Source: CBDFKY01 sp965248995 (lineage in GTDB: Bacteria; Pseudomonadota; Alphaproteobacteria; Rickettsiales; UBA998). Taken from it: a stretch of 64,000 nt of DNA. Made by a program: the position numbers and the translations under genes. The stretch is from positions 1-64,000 of the forward strand of contig CBDFKY010000016.1 in NCBI GenBank assembly GCA_965248995.1, given 5' to 3'. Under the pieces are notes generated by a model. The model did not search any database and was not told the origin of the DNA. It saw only the letters and a list, made by a program, of their open reading frames with translations. Position 1 is the first letter of the stretch; every line of letters starts with the position of its first letter. This document shows, one piece after another, positions 43,922 to 53,741 of the stretch.

Positions 43922-45604
43922 ATGCAGCAGACATCCGGCCTATTCCAGTCCGACATTACCGTACAGACGCAGGACGATAGTCATGTTTCCCACGCTTTCG
44001 CCGCGGGGGATGCGCGCACCGATACGATCCTGGATAATTTTACCTGGACAGGTACGACCGGACAGGCCGCAAACGTCACGTACAGTTTTGAAAACGTGCC
44101 CGGTTCCGCCGGATATTTCGACGCTTCTTCCACCGCCGCCGCCAAACTGGCGCTGCAGGCCTGGGCGAATGTCGCCAATATTCACTATACCCAGCAGAAC
44201 AACAGCCCGGAAATGCTGTTTTCCAAAACCACTTTTTCAGACCCTACGGAAGGCGGGGTGACCAATACCAGTTTCGTCGGTACGACTATCAAGCATACCG
44301 ACGTGGAAATCAGCGCGACGGAACCAACCTTCACTACCGGGTCATTCGGTTTCAGCATTCTTCTGCATGAGATCGGCCATTCGCTCGGGCTTAAGCATCC
44401 GGGTAATTACGGCCCGGGAGATACGCCACCTTATCTGTCCGCCGCGGAAGATAATTTCCGTTCCACGGTGATGTCGTATAATCCAGATAATCTGGTGAGT
44501 TACAGTAATCCGCCTACTACGCCGATGATTTACGACATCGCGGCGGCGCAGTATCTGTACGGGGCGAACACGTCTTATAACGCCGGGAACACGTTTTATG
44601 ATTTCAGCGCCGGCGCCAAGAATGCCCATGCCATCTGGGACGGGGGAGGCATCGACACCTTCTCGGCCGCTGGCTACACGGGGGCTGGCGGGGTGAAGCT
44701 GGATCTTACCGCCGGGCTGGAACATTATAATCAGATCGGCCAGAATTATATCTGGGTGGCGTTCGGTGCCAATATCGAAAATGCGGAAGGTTCGAAAAAT
44801 AACGATACCATCACGGGTAACGATCTCGGCAATCTGCTTTCCGGGCATGGTGGAGCCGATATCCTGAGCGGTGAAAACGGAAATGATACGATATTCGGTG
44901 GCGCGGGAATCGTTGATCCGACCGACGGCAATGATCAGATGGCCGGAGGGCTCGGGGATGACCAGCTTTACGGAAATGCCGGAAACGATACGATTTACGG
45001 AGGGCGCGGCATCGCCGACGCGCAGGACGGCAACGACCTGATCTATGCGGGCAAAGGTGCCGATGCGGTTTATGGAAACGCCGGGAATGACACGATCTTC
45101 GGTGGAGGCAGCGGGGTGGACCCCCTGGATGGCGCCGACCTGATTTTCGGCGGCAAAGGTGCCGACATCATTTACGGCAACGGCAGTGACGATACCATCT
45201 ATGGCGGCGGCAGCGGATTCGATCCGGAAGAAAACGGCGACGCTATCTACGGCGGTGCCGGAAACGACGTGATTTACGGGAACGGCGGCAACGATACCAT
45301 TTACGGCGGTGAAGGCAACGATACCATGAACGGCGGCGCGGGTGACGATTTGTTTTATTTCGATGCGAACAGCAGCGGAGTAGACGTCATCACGGGATTC
45401 GAAGGCGCAGGCGTCAGCGGGGGTGACAGAATTTTCATCGCCGCGCATATTCACGGCGGTAACATACAATCCGTGAACGATGTGCTGGTGCATACCACCT
45501 ATGACGGAACGAACGCGTTTATCGATCTTGGCGGCGGCCACGGCGTGGAGTTGATCAATATCGGAGCGGTGACACTGAGCGCGGATGATATCGTCATTAT
45601 TTAG
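43922..45604 (+). CDS. Serralysin-like M10 metalloprotease with RTX repeats
   Basis: 560 residues from the ATG at 43922, which has AGGA six bases before it; an open frame reaches back to 43784. The zinc site HEIGHSLGLKHP is at about 149-160 and the Met-turn VMSYNP at about 183-188, both typical of serralysins. From about residue 290 to 460 there are many calcium-binding GGxGxDxxx nonapeptides such as NDTIYGG and GNAGNDTI. There is no Sec signal; this family leaves the cell through a type I exporter that reads the C-terminus (here ending SADDIVII). No exporter genes or inhibitor are adjacent. Confidence 0.92.
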   Translation: MQQTSGLFQSDITVQTQDDSHVSHAFAAGDARTDTILDNFTWTGTTGQAANVTYSFENVPGSAGYFDASSTAAAKLALQAWANVANIHYTQQNNSPEMLFSKTTFSDPTEGGVTNTSFVGTTIKHTDVEISATEPTFTTGSFGFSILLHEIGHSLGLKHPGNYGPGDTPPYLSAAEDNFRSTVMSYNPDNLVSYSNPPTTPMIYDIAAAQYLYGANTSYNAGNTFYDFSAGAKNAHAIWDGGGIDTFSAAGYTGAGGVKLDLTAGLEHYNQIGQNYIWVAFGANIENAEGSKNNDTITGNDLGNLLSGHGGADILSGENGNDTIFGGAGIVDPTDGNDQMAGGLGDDQLYGNAGNDTIYGGRGIADAQDGNDLIYAGKGADAVYGNAGNDTIFGGGSGVDPLDGADLIFGGKGADIIYGNGSDDTIYGGGSGFDPEENGDAIYGGAGNDVIYGNGGNDTIYGGEGNDTMNGGAGDDLFYFDANSSGVDVITGFEGAGVSGGDRIFIAAHIHGGNIQSVNDVLVHTTYDGTNAFIDLGGGHGVELINIGAVTLSADDIVII

Positions 45605-45688
45605 TCTTTTTACTTTCATCAAACATTCATCCTGTGCAAGCCGCTTCTTGACTATACTGTAGAAATACAGCACAGAAGGCAGGCGGAT

Positions 45689-46159
45689 ATGACGGCGACT
45701 ACAGGAGAACGGGCGAAACAGGAAGCGGATGCGTTTAAAGCGCGTGCATGGTTTCGTGATCTCGCAAACGAAATTTTCGGAATGGGTGAATACAGGGAGA
45801 CTACGGGCAGGCCTTTGAAAATGCGTTATACACTTCGGGATCAGCGTATCCAGCTTCAGGAAGACAGACATAAGGCCGAGCGCACGAAGCGTTGCGGGAC
45901 GGCATGGTCCGATGTCACGACACTCGAATGGGTATGTTTATGCGACCGGCATCATCATGAAAAGGATGAGCTCAGCGACATGATGGACATGCTGATCAAA
46001 CAGACGCCTGATATTTTCAACCGATTCGATGAACCGGAGAAAGGCAGCCGCTTTTCGCATGCCGATATTTCCACCGCATCGCTCGGCGCGTTCGTTACCG
46101 AAATCAATGAAGGGGCAGGGGAGTTCCATGGGCTGAAGCCGTATCCGGATATGGAGTAG
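45689..46159 (+). CDS. Hypothetical protein, 156 residues
   Basis: No family recognised. Soluble and charged; helical N-terminal half (GERAKQEADAFKARAWFRDL), a centre with two close cysteines and three histidines (WVCLCDRHHHEKDE), which could bind metal, and an acidic end. A GGAGG-like AGGCGG lies before the ATG. A small palindrome CTGTA-GAAA-TACAG lies 19-32 bases upstream of the start. It may precede nusB on the same transcript. Confidence 0.65.
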   Translation: MTATTGERAKQEADAFKARAWFRDLANEIFGMGEYRETTGRPLKMRYTLRDQRIQLQEDRHKAERTKRCGTAWSDVTTLEWVCLCDRHHHEKDELSDMMDMLIKQTPDIFNRFDEPEKGSRFSHADISTASLGAFVTEINEGAGEFHGLKPYPDME

Positions 46160-46243
46160 GTAACACCTGACGATATTCCGGTTTTTTAAGAAACGCTTGA
46201 AAAGCTGCTGGTCAACATCAGGGATTCACGCTAAGAACACAGC

Positions 46244-46723
46244 ATGAATACCGACCATCCCAACCCATCGCTGCAGCGTAAACACGCGGCGCGTATCGCT
46301 GCCGTCCAGTTTATGTATTCCCGAATTATCGATCCTTCCGTTCCTCTTAAGCATCTGCTCGCATGGCAGCAGGAACAGATGGAAGCCAAAGACAAGGAAA
46401 CCACGTTGCCCTACCCACCCGATAAGAAACTGCTGCAGGGACTTATAACGGGATGTGAGGAATTCAGGGCTGCGCTGGAAAATAAGATGCAGGAAATACT
46501 GACGGACCGCTGGAGCGGAAAGCGTATGCCCGCCGTCATGCGGGCCATTTTTCTGACCGCATCCTACGAACTGATTTACACTCCGGCCCTGCGTACTTCC
46601 ATCATCATCGATCAGTATGTCGGCGTGGCGGACGCTTTCCTTGATGAGAGCGATATAGGATTCGTCAACGGGGTGTTGCAGGAAATTTCCGCACAGTTAC
46701 GGCCAACCATCCCTCATGCGTGA
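46244..46723 (+). CDS. nusB: Transcription antitermination factor NusB
   Basis: All-helical antitermination factor that works with NusE at boxA in rRNA operons. 159 residues. HAARIAAVQFMYSRIID at the start and TSIIIDQYVGVADAFLDESDIGFVNGVLQEI at the end are the conserved regions, the latter carrying the VNxVL signature. Overlaps thiL by eight bases; the nusB-thiL pair is common in proteobacteria, but ribH and ribE are missing. Confidence 0.94.
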   Translation: MNTDHPNPSLQRKHAARIAAVQFMYSRIIDPSVPLKHLLAWQQEQMEAKDKETTLPYPPDKKLLQGLITGCEEFRAALENKMQEILTDRWSGKRMPAVMRAIFLTASYELIYTPALRTSIIIDQYVGVADAFLDESDIGFVNGVLQEISAQLRPTIPHA

Positions 46724-47684
46724 GGGAGAAATCATCGAACGTTATGTAAAACCCCTGACGCAGGGCTTTGAAGGCGCGCTGGGACTTACCGACGACGCCG
46801 CGTTATTGCGTATTCCGAAAGGGATGGAACTGATCATCACGACCGATATGATGCGCGAAGGGGTGCATTTTCTTTCCGAAGCGTCCGCGGAGAATGTCGC
46901 ATGGAAATTAATGGCCGCCAATCTTTCCGATATCGCGGCGATGGGGGGGCAGGCCTGCTGGTATCAGCTGGCGCTCTGCCTGACCGACAGGCAGGATGAA
47001 CAGTGGATAAGCGCTTTCACGGGAGCGTTGAGACAAATTCAGGCACGATTCGGAATCGTTCTCACCGGAGGTGACACGATCCGCTCCAAGGTAGGATTGA
47101 CGGCAAGCGTCACCATGCATGGGCTGGTACCTGCCGGAAAAGCGTTGAAACGCAGCGGCGCTCAACAAGAAGATCTGATTTATGTGACGGGAACGCTGGG
47201 TGACGCCGCCATCGGGCTGGCAATCGCTCAAGGCAGGCTTACGTCCATTCCTGATACAATTGCGGAAGCGGCGCTATTGAGATACTGGCGGCCCGAGCCT
47301 CGCCTTCAAGCGGGGCAGGCGTTACGAGGAATCGCGAACGCAGCCATGGATATCTCGGACGGGATTTTGGTGGATTGCCGGAAACTATGCGAAGCGTCCG
47401 GTGTAAGAGCTCTGTTGCACTATGCTTCGTTTCCTCTTTCGGAAACAGGAAATTATGTGCAGTCCCATCACGGTCAGGAGTTTTTATGCTGCATCTCGGC
47501 CGGAGATGATTACGAACTGCTCTTTACCGTGCCTGAAGAGAAACAGGGGGTTCTTCACCATGCTCTCAGCGCTCTTGATACTCGTTTTACCTGCATCGGA
47601 CGTATCACTACCGGGCAGGGTATAGTGCTTTGCGATGCAGAAAATATGCCGATGAACCTGCCGGTGTCAGGCTATGAACATTGA
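46716..47684 (+). CDS. thiL: Thiamine-monophosphate kinase
   Basis: Phosphorylates thiamine monophosphate to the active diphosphate cofactor. 322 residues of the PurM/AIR-synthase fold: LTDDAALL near the start, TTDMMREGVHFL, NLSDIAAMGG, TGGDTIRS, MDISDGILVDCRKLCEASG and ISAGDDYELLFTV. Together with thiS and thiG it shows that thiamine is made in this organism. Starts inside nusB. Confidence 0.95.
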   Translation: MREGEIIERYVKPLTQGFEGALGLTDDAALLRIPKGMELIITTDMMREGVHFLSEASAENVAWKLMAANLSDIAAMGGQACWYQLALCLTDRQDEQWISAFTGALRQIQARFGIVLTGGDTIRSKVGLTASVTMHGLVPAGKALKRSGAQQEDLIYVTGTLGDAAIGLAIAQGRLTSIPDTIAEAALLRYWRPEPRLQAGQALRGIANAAMDISDGILVDCRKLCEASGVRALLHYASFPLSETGNYVQSHHGQEFLCCISAGDDYELLFTVPEEKQGVLHHALSALDTRFTCIGRITTGQGIVLCDAENMPMNLPVSGYEH

Positions 47685-47691
47685 AACGGAA

Positions 47692-49215
47692 TTATTTTAC
47701 GACGATACACAAGGTTCCACCGGCTTTTAAGCTATTGCACAGACCATTGGCCGTCACAAAATCGGGGAAGCCTGCGGTGCGTAAACGGAATAGTCGACCA
47801 CGGCTACTGCCGTTCGGTGAAATAATTTCGTTCGTTACTCCTTTCAACGCAGGATGCTGAGCATTCAATTCCCGCCACTTGTCCTGTGCCGCCTCGACAG
47901 AGAGAAACGATCCGAGCTGGACATGATAGGTTCCTGTTACCGCACCGTTGCCGCTGTTATAGGAGGCAGCGGACGAATTGAACGGAGAGGCGGTACCGCC
48001 GCGTACGTTACGGCGGTATTGAAGGTAGGGACTATCGCTGCCTTGGTCGGAAGACCGGCGCGATGACTGAAGGCGGTTATAACGACCGGTATTCTGTACC
48101 GATCCGCCGAGATCCTTCACGGCCCGGCAGCGCATGTTTTCGGCGCGCGTCAAGGCACAGATACGGCGTACCGGCACCGTCGTTACGAACGGACCCATTC
48201 GTAAGGACAGCAGCTGGCCCTGTTCCGTGACGTTCCCGTAAGGCCGGGTGATCCGGATACGTAAAGTGCGCGGCAACAGGTTATCCCGTGATTTAAGCAC
48301 GTGAACATAGCGGAGCGCCGCGGTTTCGTTAGGAAAAGAACTGATATCCGCCCAGAACGAATTTACACGGGAATTGTCGCTCGGTTTCGCATCCATCAAC
48401 GCATTGCCGCGTTCTATGTAAGGGTTCGTCGCACCCTCCGAAAGCGGTACGGGAATCGCTTCCTGAACGGCTACCGTACCCCCTTTACCCGCTTCCCCTA
48501 CGTTTGTCTGAGCGGCGTTCTGCGGAAGATACGCTTTTTGTGGTGAGCTATCCTGAACCGCGTAGGGATCCACGAAGGATTGCGGCGTGGTGACGGGATG
48601 TTGCGGCGTTGCGTACGCGGACGGCACGTATCCTGTCGGCAATGAAGCCGCGGGCTGCCGCGCTGGAGCAACCGGGCGCGCCGCCTGTCGCGCTGGAGAC
48701 AGTTTTGCCGGCGCGGGCTGCACCGCGACCGCCGGTGCCGTGTTCTGTGCAACGGGAGCAGGTACAGGCGGCACAGGCAGAGGAGGTAAGGCAGCGGGCG
48801 GTGCGGGCTGTGGTGCAGGCTCCGGCTGGATGGTGGTATTCGTTCCCGCGGCAACCACTTCGGGATCCTCGCCACTGAACATCGCCGTTTCCGCGACGTA
48901 ACACTCACCGCCGCCGCCTTGCCCTATGGCGGCGCAGATATTTTCGGCTTCCTCACGGCTGGCGATAGGACCGGCCTGCGTGCGGTAGTTCACGAAATTG
49001 TCAGGGTGTTTTACGAACTGGTCGGGCGTGTATTTCAGGCCGCCGAACACATCGGGAAATTTTTTCGATAATTCGTTCCAGTGCGCCTGCGCCTTGGCCT
49101 GTGAATCGAACGTGCCGAGCTGCACCATGAAGACGGTCTGCGCACTGGCGGCGAAAGGACTGGCGGCGAAAGGAACGGACAGCAGCAGTAGAAAAAATAC
49201 ATTACGAGCGAACAT
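47692..49215 (-). CDS. Exported protein with two SPOR domains
   Basis: 507 residues with a Sec signal peptide (VFFLLLLSVPFAASPFAASA). A first SPOR-like repeat follows directly (TVFMVQLGTFDSQAKAQAHWNEL) and a second closes the protein (GTYHVQLGSFLSVEAAQDKWRELN to the end), with a further SPOR-like region around RVNSFWADISSFPNETAALRYV. A long Pro/Ala linker lies at about 125-200. SPOR domains bind denuded glycan strands at the septum, so a division or cell-wall role is likely. Confidence 0.85.
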   Translation of the reverse strand: MFARNVFFLLLLSVPFAASPFAASAQTVFMVQLGTFDSQAKAQAHWNELSKKFPDVFGGLKYTPDQFVKHPDNFVNYRTQAGPIASREEAENICAAIGQGGGGECYVAETAMFSGEDPEVVAAGTNTTIQPEPAPQPAPPAALPPLPVPPVPAPVAQNTAPAVAVQPAPAKLSPARQAARPVAPARQPAASLPTGYVPSAYATPQHPVTTPQSFVDPYAVQDSSPQKAYLPQNAAQTNVGEAGKGGTVAVQEAIPVPLSEGATNPYIERGNALMDAKPSDNSRVNSFWADISSFPNETAALRYVHVLKSRDNLLPRTLRIRITRPYGNVTEQGQLLSLRMGPFVTTVPVRRICALTRAENMRCRAVKDLGGSVQNTGRYNRLQSSRRSSDQGSDSPYLQYRRNVRGGTASPFNSSAASYNSGNGAVTGTYHVQLGSFLSVEAAQDKWRELNAQHPALKGVTNEIISPNGSSRGRLFRLRTAGFPDFVTANGLCNSLKAGGTLCIVVK

Positions 49216-49408
49216 GCAAACCCATGATAATGATAAATATGGCAGGTGAATTGTACGCAGGTATATAACAATATGTGCGAAATGATAAAGTAAAAACTCA
49301 TCGCCCCGACAGAATAGTCATGCGATTCATGGGGAATGGATTGCATTTGCCGCACGTAGGGTTATACAGCTTTCTCTATCGTTTCATTATTTCCATCAGA
49401 GTGGGCCC

Positions 49409-50971
49409 ATGCATCAGGAATTGAAAAGCTGGATATTTCAGGAAGCGGCGGCGCTGAAAGCACGTTTTGAAAAAGGCCTGTGCCGCAATGACCACGTCCT
49501 TTTCGAAACCGGCTACGGTCCTTCCGGCCTGCCCCATATCGGCACGTTCGGCGAAGTGGCGCGAACCACGATGGTACGGCATGCGTTCGCGCAGATTTCC
49601 GACATTCCGACGAAACTGATCTGTTTTTCCGACGATATGGACGGTCTGCGCAAAGTGCCCGATAACATACCGAATCCCGATATGGTCGGCGCGCATCTGA
49701 ACAAGCCGCTGACATCGGTACCCGATCCTTTCGGCACGCATGAGAGTTACGGCGCGCATATGAACGCCCGGCTGAAGGATTTTCTGGACCGTTTCGGGTT
49801 TGAATATGAGTTCCTCTCCGCCACCGAATGCTACCGTTCGGGCATGTTCGATGCCGCGCTGCTGAAGGCGCTTGAACGTTACGACGCCATCATGAAGGTG
49901 ATGCTGCCGACGCTTGGGGCGGACCGCCAGCAGACCTACAGCCCGTTCCTGCCGATCTCGCCTGAGACGGGAGAGGTGCTGTATGTACCGATGAAAGCGG
50001 TGGATGCGGTGAAAGGCACGATCACGTTCGATGACGGAACAGGGCGGGAATGGATGCTGCCGGTGACCGGCGGGTCCTGCAAGCTGCAATGGAAGCCGGA
50101 TTTCGGGATGCGCTGGGCGGCGCTCGGCGTCGATTTCGAAATGTATGGGAAAGACCATCTGGTCAATGGCAAGGTGTATTCCGCCATCTGCAAAATTCTC
50201 GGTGGCGAGCCGCCGCAGCAGTTTAATTATGAGCTGTTCCTCGACAAGGAAGGCCAGAAAATCTCCAAGTCCAAAGGCAACGGGATTTCGCTGGAGGAAT
50301 GGCTGTCTTACGCACCGCCGGAGAGCTTGAGCCTGTATATGTACCAGACGCCGCAACGTGCCAAGCGGCTGCATTTCGACGTGATTCCCAAAGCCGTCGA
50401 TGAATATATCATTTTCGTCGGCAAATATCATGCGGCGGAGACGGAAGCCGCCAGGCTGGAAAATCCGGTATGGGCCATTCACGGAGGCAAGGTGCCGGAA
50501 CTGGGGCAGGCGGATCTCTCCTTTTCCCTGTTGCTGAATCTGGCGAGCGCCTGCCATCCGGAAGACGCCTCCGTATTGTGGGGTTTCATCAGGCGTTATC
50601 TTCCCGACGCTACGCCGGCAACGCATCCGTTTCTGGATCAGCTGGTCGGGTACGCGGTGCGGTATTACCATGATTTCATCGCCTCGCAGACGGTATTGCG
50701 GACACCGAACGAGAAGGAAAAAGCCGCCCTGCAGGAATTACGCCGCAGTTTGCAAGGACCGTTCGCCGGAAGTCATGACGCGGAAGCGATCCAGACGGAA
50801 GTGTACCGCATCGGCTGCGACCACGGGTTCGAGCCGCTGCGCGACTGGTTCTCGTGCCTGTATCAAACCCTGCTGGGTCAGGCACAGGGGCCGCGGATGG
50901 GGTCTTTCATCGCACTTTATGGCACGCGTGAGACGGTGCAGTTGATCGACGACGCGTTAAACAGATCGTAA
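49409..50971 (+). CDS. lysK: Lysyl-tRNA synthetase, class I
   Basis: Charges tRNA(Lys); this is the class I form found in archaea and part of the alphaproteobacteria, not the class II LysS. 520 residues. The HIGH motif is in GPSGLPHIGTFGE (about residue 40) and the KMSKS motif is KISKSKGNG (about residue 285). The anticodon-binding helical bundle forms the end. The tRNA-Ala gene lies 70 bases downstream. Confidence 0.95.
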   Translation: MHQELKSWIFQEAAALKARFEKGLCRNDHVLFETGYGPSGLPHIGTFGEVARTTMVRHAFAQISDIPTKLICFSDDMDGLRKVPDNIPNPDMVGAHLNKPLTSVPDPFGTHESYGAHMNARLKDFLDRFGFEYEFLSATECYRSGMFDAALLKALERYDAIMKVMLPTLGADRQQTYSPFLPISPETGEVLYVPMKAVDAVKGTITFDDGTGREWMLPVTGGSCKLQWKPDFGMRWAALGVDFEMYGKDHLVNGKVYSAICKILGGEPPQQFNYELFLDKEGQKISKSKGNGISLEEWLSYAPPESLSLYMYQTPQRAKRLHFDVIPKAVDEYIIFVGKYHAAETEAARLENPVWAIHGGKVPELGQADLSFSLLLNLASACHPEDASVLWGFIRRYLPDATPATHPFLDQLVGYAVRYYHDFIASQTVLRTPNEKEKAALQELRRSLQGPFAGSHDAEAIQTEVYRIGCDHGFEPLRDWFSCLYQTLLGQAQGPRMGSFIALYGTRETVQLIDDALNRS

Positions 50972-51040
50972 TAAAAGACAGATGTTTTCCATAGCGCTTG
51001 CGAACCGCCGCGTTCTGCATTATAAGCACGGCTCAGCTTT

Positions 51041-51116
<76 letters not shown>

Positions 51117-51341
51117 ATCTTCCTTTGAACATGAAAAAGCCTTGAAACGCCCTGTCACTGCGGAGCAGTTCGAAGTGTGCTATCACTCAAAAAGACCAAA
51201 TCTCTTGAAACCAAGCATGGAAGCTAAATTTCAGGAGTTCGATAAGAGTTCGATTCCTATTAGACCTCTATAATTCTATCAATATATACCATAGTATAAC
51301 TTATTGTTGACATACATAAGTATATATCGTTAAATATTGCT

Positions 51342-52520
51342 ATGGATCCAGTTAGAAACCCATTTGCTCCAGGAGCAGGTTCTCAACCGCCAGAGCTGGC
51401 GGGTAGAAGTGATATTTTGTCGTCAGCAGATATCGCGTTACAGCGAATTTTGATTGGACGTCATGACAAGTCACAAATTCTATTAGGATTACGAGGCACA
51501 GGCAAAACTGTTCTTCTAAATAAAATAGAACAAATGGCACAAGGACATAGGCATCAAACTTCATTTATTGAGGCCCCAGAATCAAAGCCCCTTGCCGATC
51601 TGTTGTATCCTAAAATTCACCAAATACTTCGTAAGTTGCTATTGATTGAAAATGCCAAATCAAAGGCGCATAGCGCGATGCGTACATTACGTTCGTTCGC
51701 AAGTGTTTTCAGAGTAGGTGTCGGCGATATTTCTATTTCTATTGATGCAGAAGCCGGCTCTGCTGATAGTGGCAATTTAGAATATGATTTAAGTGATTTA
51801 TTCATTCGTATTGGAGAAGCTGCGCAATCAGCAGGAACTGCATGGACACTTTTGATTGATGAAGTGCAATATCTTTCAGAAGAAGAATTGGCCGCTCTTA
51901 TTGTAGCAATCCATCGTTCTAATCAAAAAAGATTACCCATTATTTTCTTTGGGGCTGGCTTACCACAAGTTGCAGCTCTATCAGGTGATGCCAAATCTTA
52001 CGCAGAACGGCTTTTTAATTACCCCGCAATTGGTGCGCTTGACGATCAAGCTGCTAAAGCGGCTATACAGCAACCAATTAATGAAGAAGAGGAATCTATT
52101 TCTGAGGCTGGCCTTCAAAATATTATTGCGAAGACCCAAGGGTATCCATACTTCCTTCAGGAATGGGGTTTTCAAGCGTGGAATGTTGCTGAACAATCTC
52201 CAATCAGTATTGAAGATGTAAGACGCGCTTCACCAGAGGCAATTAGTAGATTAGATGAGGGATTTTTTCGCGTTCGACTTAATCGCTTAACACCCAAAGA
52301 ACGCGAGTATATTTTTAATATGGCTAAATTAGGTGATGGTCCATACCGCTCATCTGATGTGGCATTATTGCTCAATAAGAGTGCTCAAAGCCTAGGACCT
52401 CGTCGAGCAAAAATTATCAACAAAGGGATGATATATAGTTCCGCACATGGGGATATTGATTTTACGGTTCCCATGTTTGCGGATTACTTACGCAGAACAT
52501 TCCCTCAAGAAACCGCATAG
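51342..52520 (+). CDS. AAA/STAND-type ATPase with C-terminal winged helix
   Basis: 392 residues. Walker A GLRGTGKT at about 49-56, Walker B in WTLLIDEVQYL at about 168-178, and a sensor-like FFGAGLPQ about 30 residues later. The C-terminal 100 residues (LTPKEREYIFNMAKLGDG to the end) look like a winged helix. This layout is that of AAA_16/archaeal-type ATPases found in mobile and defence-related settings. Codon use is A+T-rich, unlike neighbours. It stands alone, with no nuclease or effector domain beside it, so I do not claim a defence role. Confidence 0.82.
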   Translation: MDPVRNPFAPGAGSQPPELAGRSDILSSADIALQRILIGRHDKSQILLGLRGTGKTVLLNKIEQMAQGHRHQTSFIEAPESKPLADLLYPKIHQILRKLLLIENAKSKAHSAMRTLRSFASVFRVGVGDISISIDAEAGSADSGNLEYDLSDLFIRIGEAAQSAGTAWTLLIDEVQYLSEEELAALIVAIHRSNQKRLPIIFFGAGLPQVAALSGDAKSYAERLFNYPAIGALDDQAAKAAIQQPINEEEESISEAGLQNIIAKTQGYPYFLQEWGFQAWNVAEQSPISIEDVRRASPEAISRLDEGFFRVRLNRLTPKEREYIFNMAKLGDGPYRSSDVALLLNKSAQSLGPRRAKIINKGMIYSSAHGDIDFTVPMFADYLRRTFPQETA

Positions 52521-52801
52521 CAATTATTTGTAGGTATGCACGCGCTGCTTTTCCTACATTATCTGACAAGCAATCCAATTCTCACGGTGATGCTCTGTTA
52601 ATCTATCGAGCCAAGCCATCGCTTCCATGAATTTTGGCATGAAGTTCGATTCAAAGTTCGATGTTATTCCTTTTGAGTCCACCATTTCATAGTTTCAAAT
52701 TTGCAAGATGACTATGCCATTCCATATGCAAATAACCATTAACAGGTTAAAGTATTATAAACTATTGTATTATATAGTTAATTCAAAATTTACACGGATG
52801 A

Positions 52802-53134
52802 TTGTATTATGTTATGATGAGTCATAGCATGGATTTACGGCGTCGCGTTGTTGCGTATGTCAGGGGCGGTGGAAGTAAGGCGGAAGCTGCCCGTCGGTTT
52901 GGGGTACACCATGGGTGTGTGTTTGATTGGATCACGCGTGATCGGTTGGAAGCGAAGAAACCGGGTCCGCGCAAGGCGCATAAACTGGACATAGAAGCAC
53001 TGCAACAGGCGGTGGAATGTCAACCTGAGGTAATGGGTAAGGAACTGGCGGTACACTTTGGGGTAAGGCCGAGTACGATCTGCTATGCGCTGAAGCGGTT
53101 GAACATCAGTCGTAAAAAAAACCTGGACGTATAA
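52802..53134 (+). CDS. IS630 transposase, first frame (DNA-binding part)
   Basis: 110 residues, or about 104 from the internal ATG before SHSMDLRRR. Helix-turn-helix of the IS630 type: DLRRRVVAYVRGGGSKAEAARRF and GVHHGCVFDWI. A second helical domain (VMGKELAVHFGVRPSTICYALKRLNIS) follows. The frame ends just after a run of eight A at 53114-53121, where the second frame takes over in the +1 register. Confidence 0.88.
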   Translation: MYYVMMSHSMDLRRRVVAYVRGGGSKAEAARRFGVHHGCVFDWITRDRLEAKKPGPRKAHKLDIEALQQAVECQPEVMGKELAVHFGVRPSTICYALKRLNISRKKNLDV

Positions 53135-53645
53135 AGAAAGCGACAACGAGAAACGCAAAGCGTACCTCAAGCGCTGGTGGCGTTACCGGATGCAGGGCAA
53201 GCAGTTTGTGTATGTCGATGAAAGCGCCTTCGCACCCACCGCCGAACGCACGCATGGCTTCGCCCGAAAAGGCAAGCGTGTGCATGGGCAACGCAGCGGG
53301 CAGCGCAGACCCCGCACCAGTTTCCTGGCAGCCTTGTGCGGCAAGCAAATGCTTGCCCCCTTCCTCTTTCAGGGTACCTGCAACACTGCCGTTTTTAATG
53401 CTTGGCTAGAGCAGGAACTCTGCCCGCATCTTACCCCTAACAGCGTTGTCATTATGGACAACGCCACCTTCCATAAATCTACTTTAACACAACAGCTTAT
53501 TCAGCAACGACAGGCAACGCTATTGTTCCTGCCTCCCTATTCTCCCGATCTCAATCCTATCGAAAAACGTTTCGGCACCATCAAACGATACCGATCCTAC
53601 ACACCAGAAATATCCCTCAATCTTCTCATTCAAACATACGGATAA
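53123..53645 (+). CDS. IS630 transposase, second frame (DDE catalytic part)
   Basis: Its own first ATG is at 53190, but homology continues upstream to the A run: KKTWTYKESDNEKRKAYL. The catalytic triad is visible as Asp in VYVDESAF, Asp in VIMDNATFHK and Glu in PYSPDLNPIEKRFG. A full transposase needs a +1 shift or transcriptional slippage on the eight A. The left boundary given is the point just after the A run. Confidence 0.85.
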
Positions 53646-53741
53646 TTATTGAATTGGGTATAGTCAAAAAAAGCTGTATATGAAATTCGGTTGCTTTTGT
53701 TATTCCCGTTCAGCACGAAATACATTAAAAAGGATAATCTT

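Larger units (their letters stand above)
52773..53662 (+). mobile_element. IS630-family insertion sequence, about 890 bp
   Basis: Bounded by 28-bp imperfect inverted repeats at 52773-52800 and 53635-53662 (20 of 28 positions match), both beginning TATA, in keeping with the TA target preference of the family. Between them lie two overlapping-phase transposase frames. The right repeat covers the stop codon of the second frame. Confidence 0.88.
51117..53700. other. A+T-rich accessory island behind tRNA-Ala
   Basis: From the 3' end of the tRNA to just past the IS630 element the sequence is clearly richer in A+T than the flanking lysK and kinase genes. It holds one ATPase gene, the insertion sequence, and two stretches (51117-51341 and 52521-52772) in which I see no gene. 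I did not find a clear second copy of the tRNA 3' end that would mark an attachment site, and there is no integrase. Confidence 0.6.

Noticed and set aside
45657..45670. CTGTA-GAAA-TACAG as a LexA box
   Set aside because: The CTGT/ACAG spacing is six, not eight, and alphaproteobacterial LexA uses another motif; the downstream gene gives no link to DNA damage.
51236..51272. T-arm-like GAGTTCGATTCC behind tRNA-Ala, as a tRNA fragment or attachment site
   Set aside because: The flanking bases do not form a T stem and do not repeat the tRNA-Ala 3' end.
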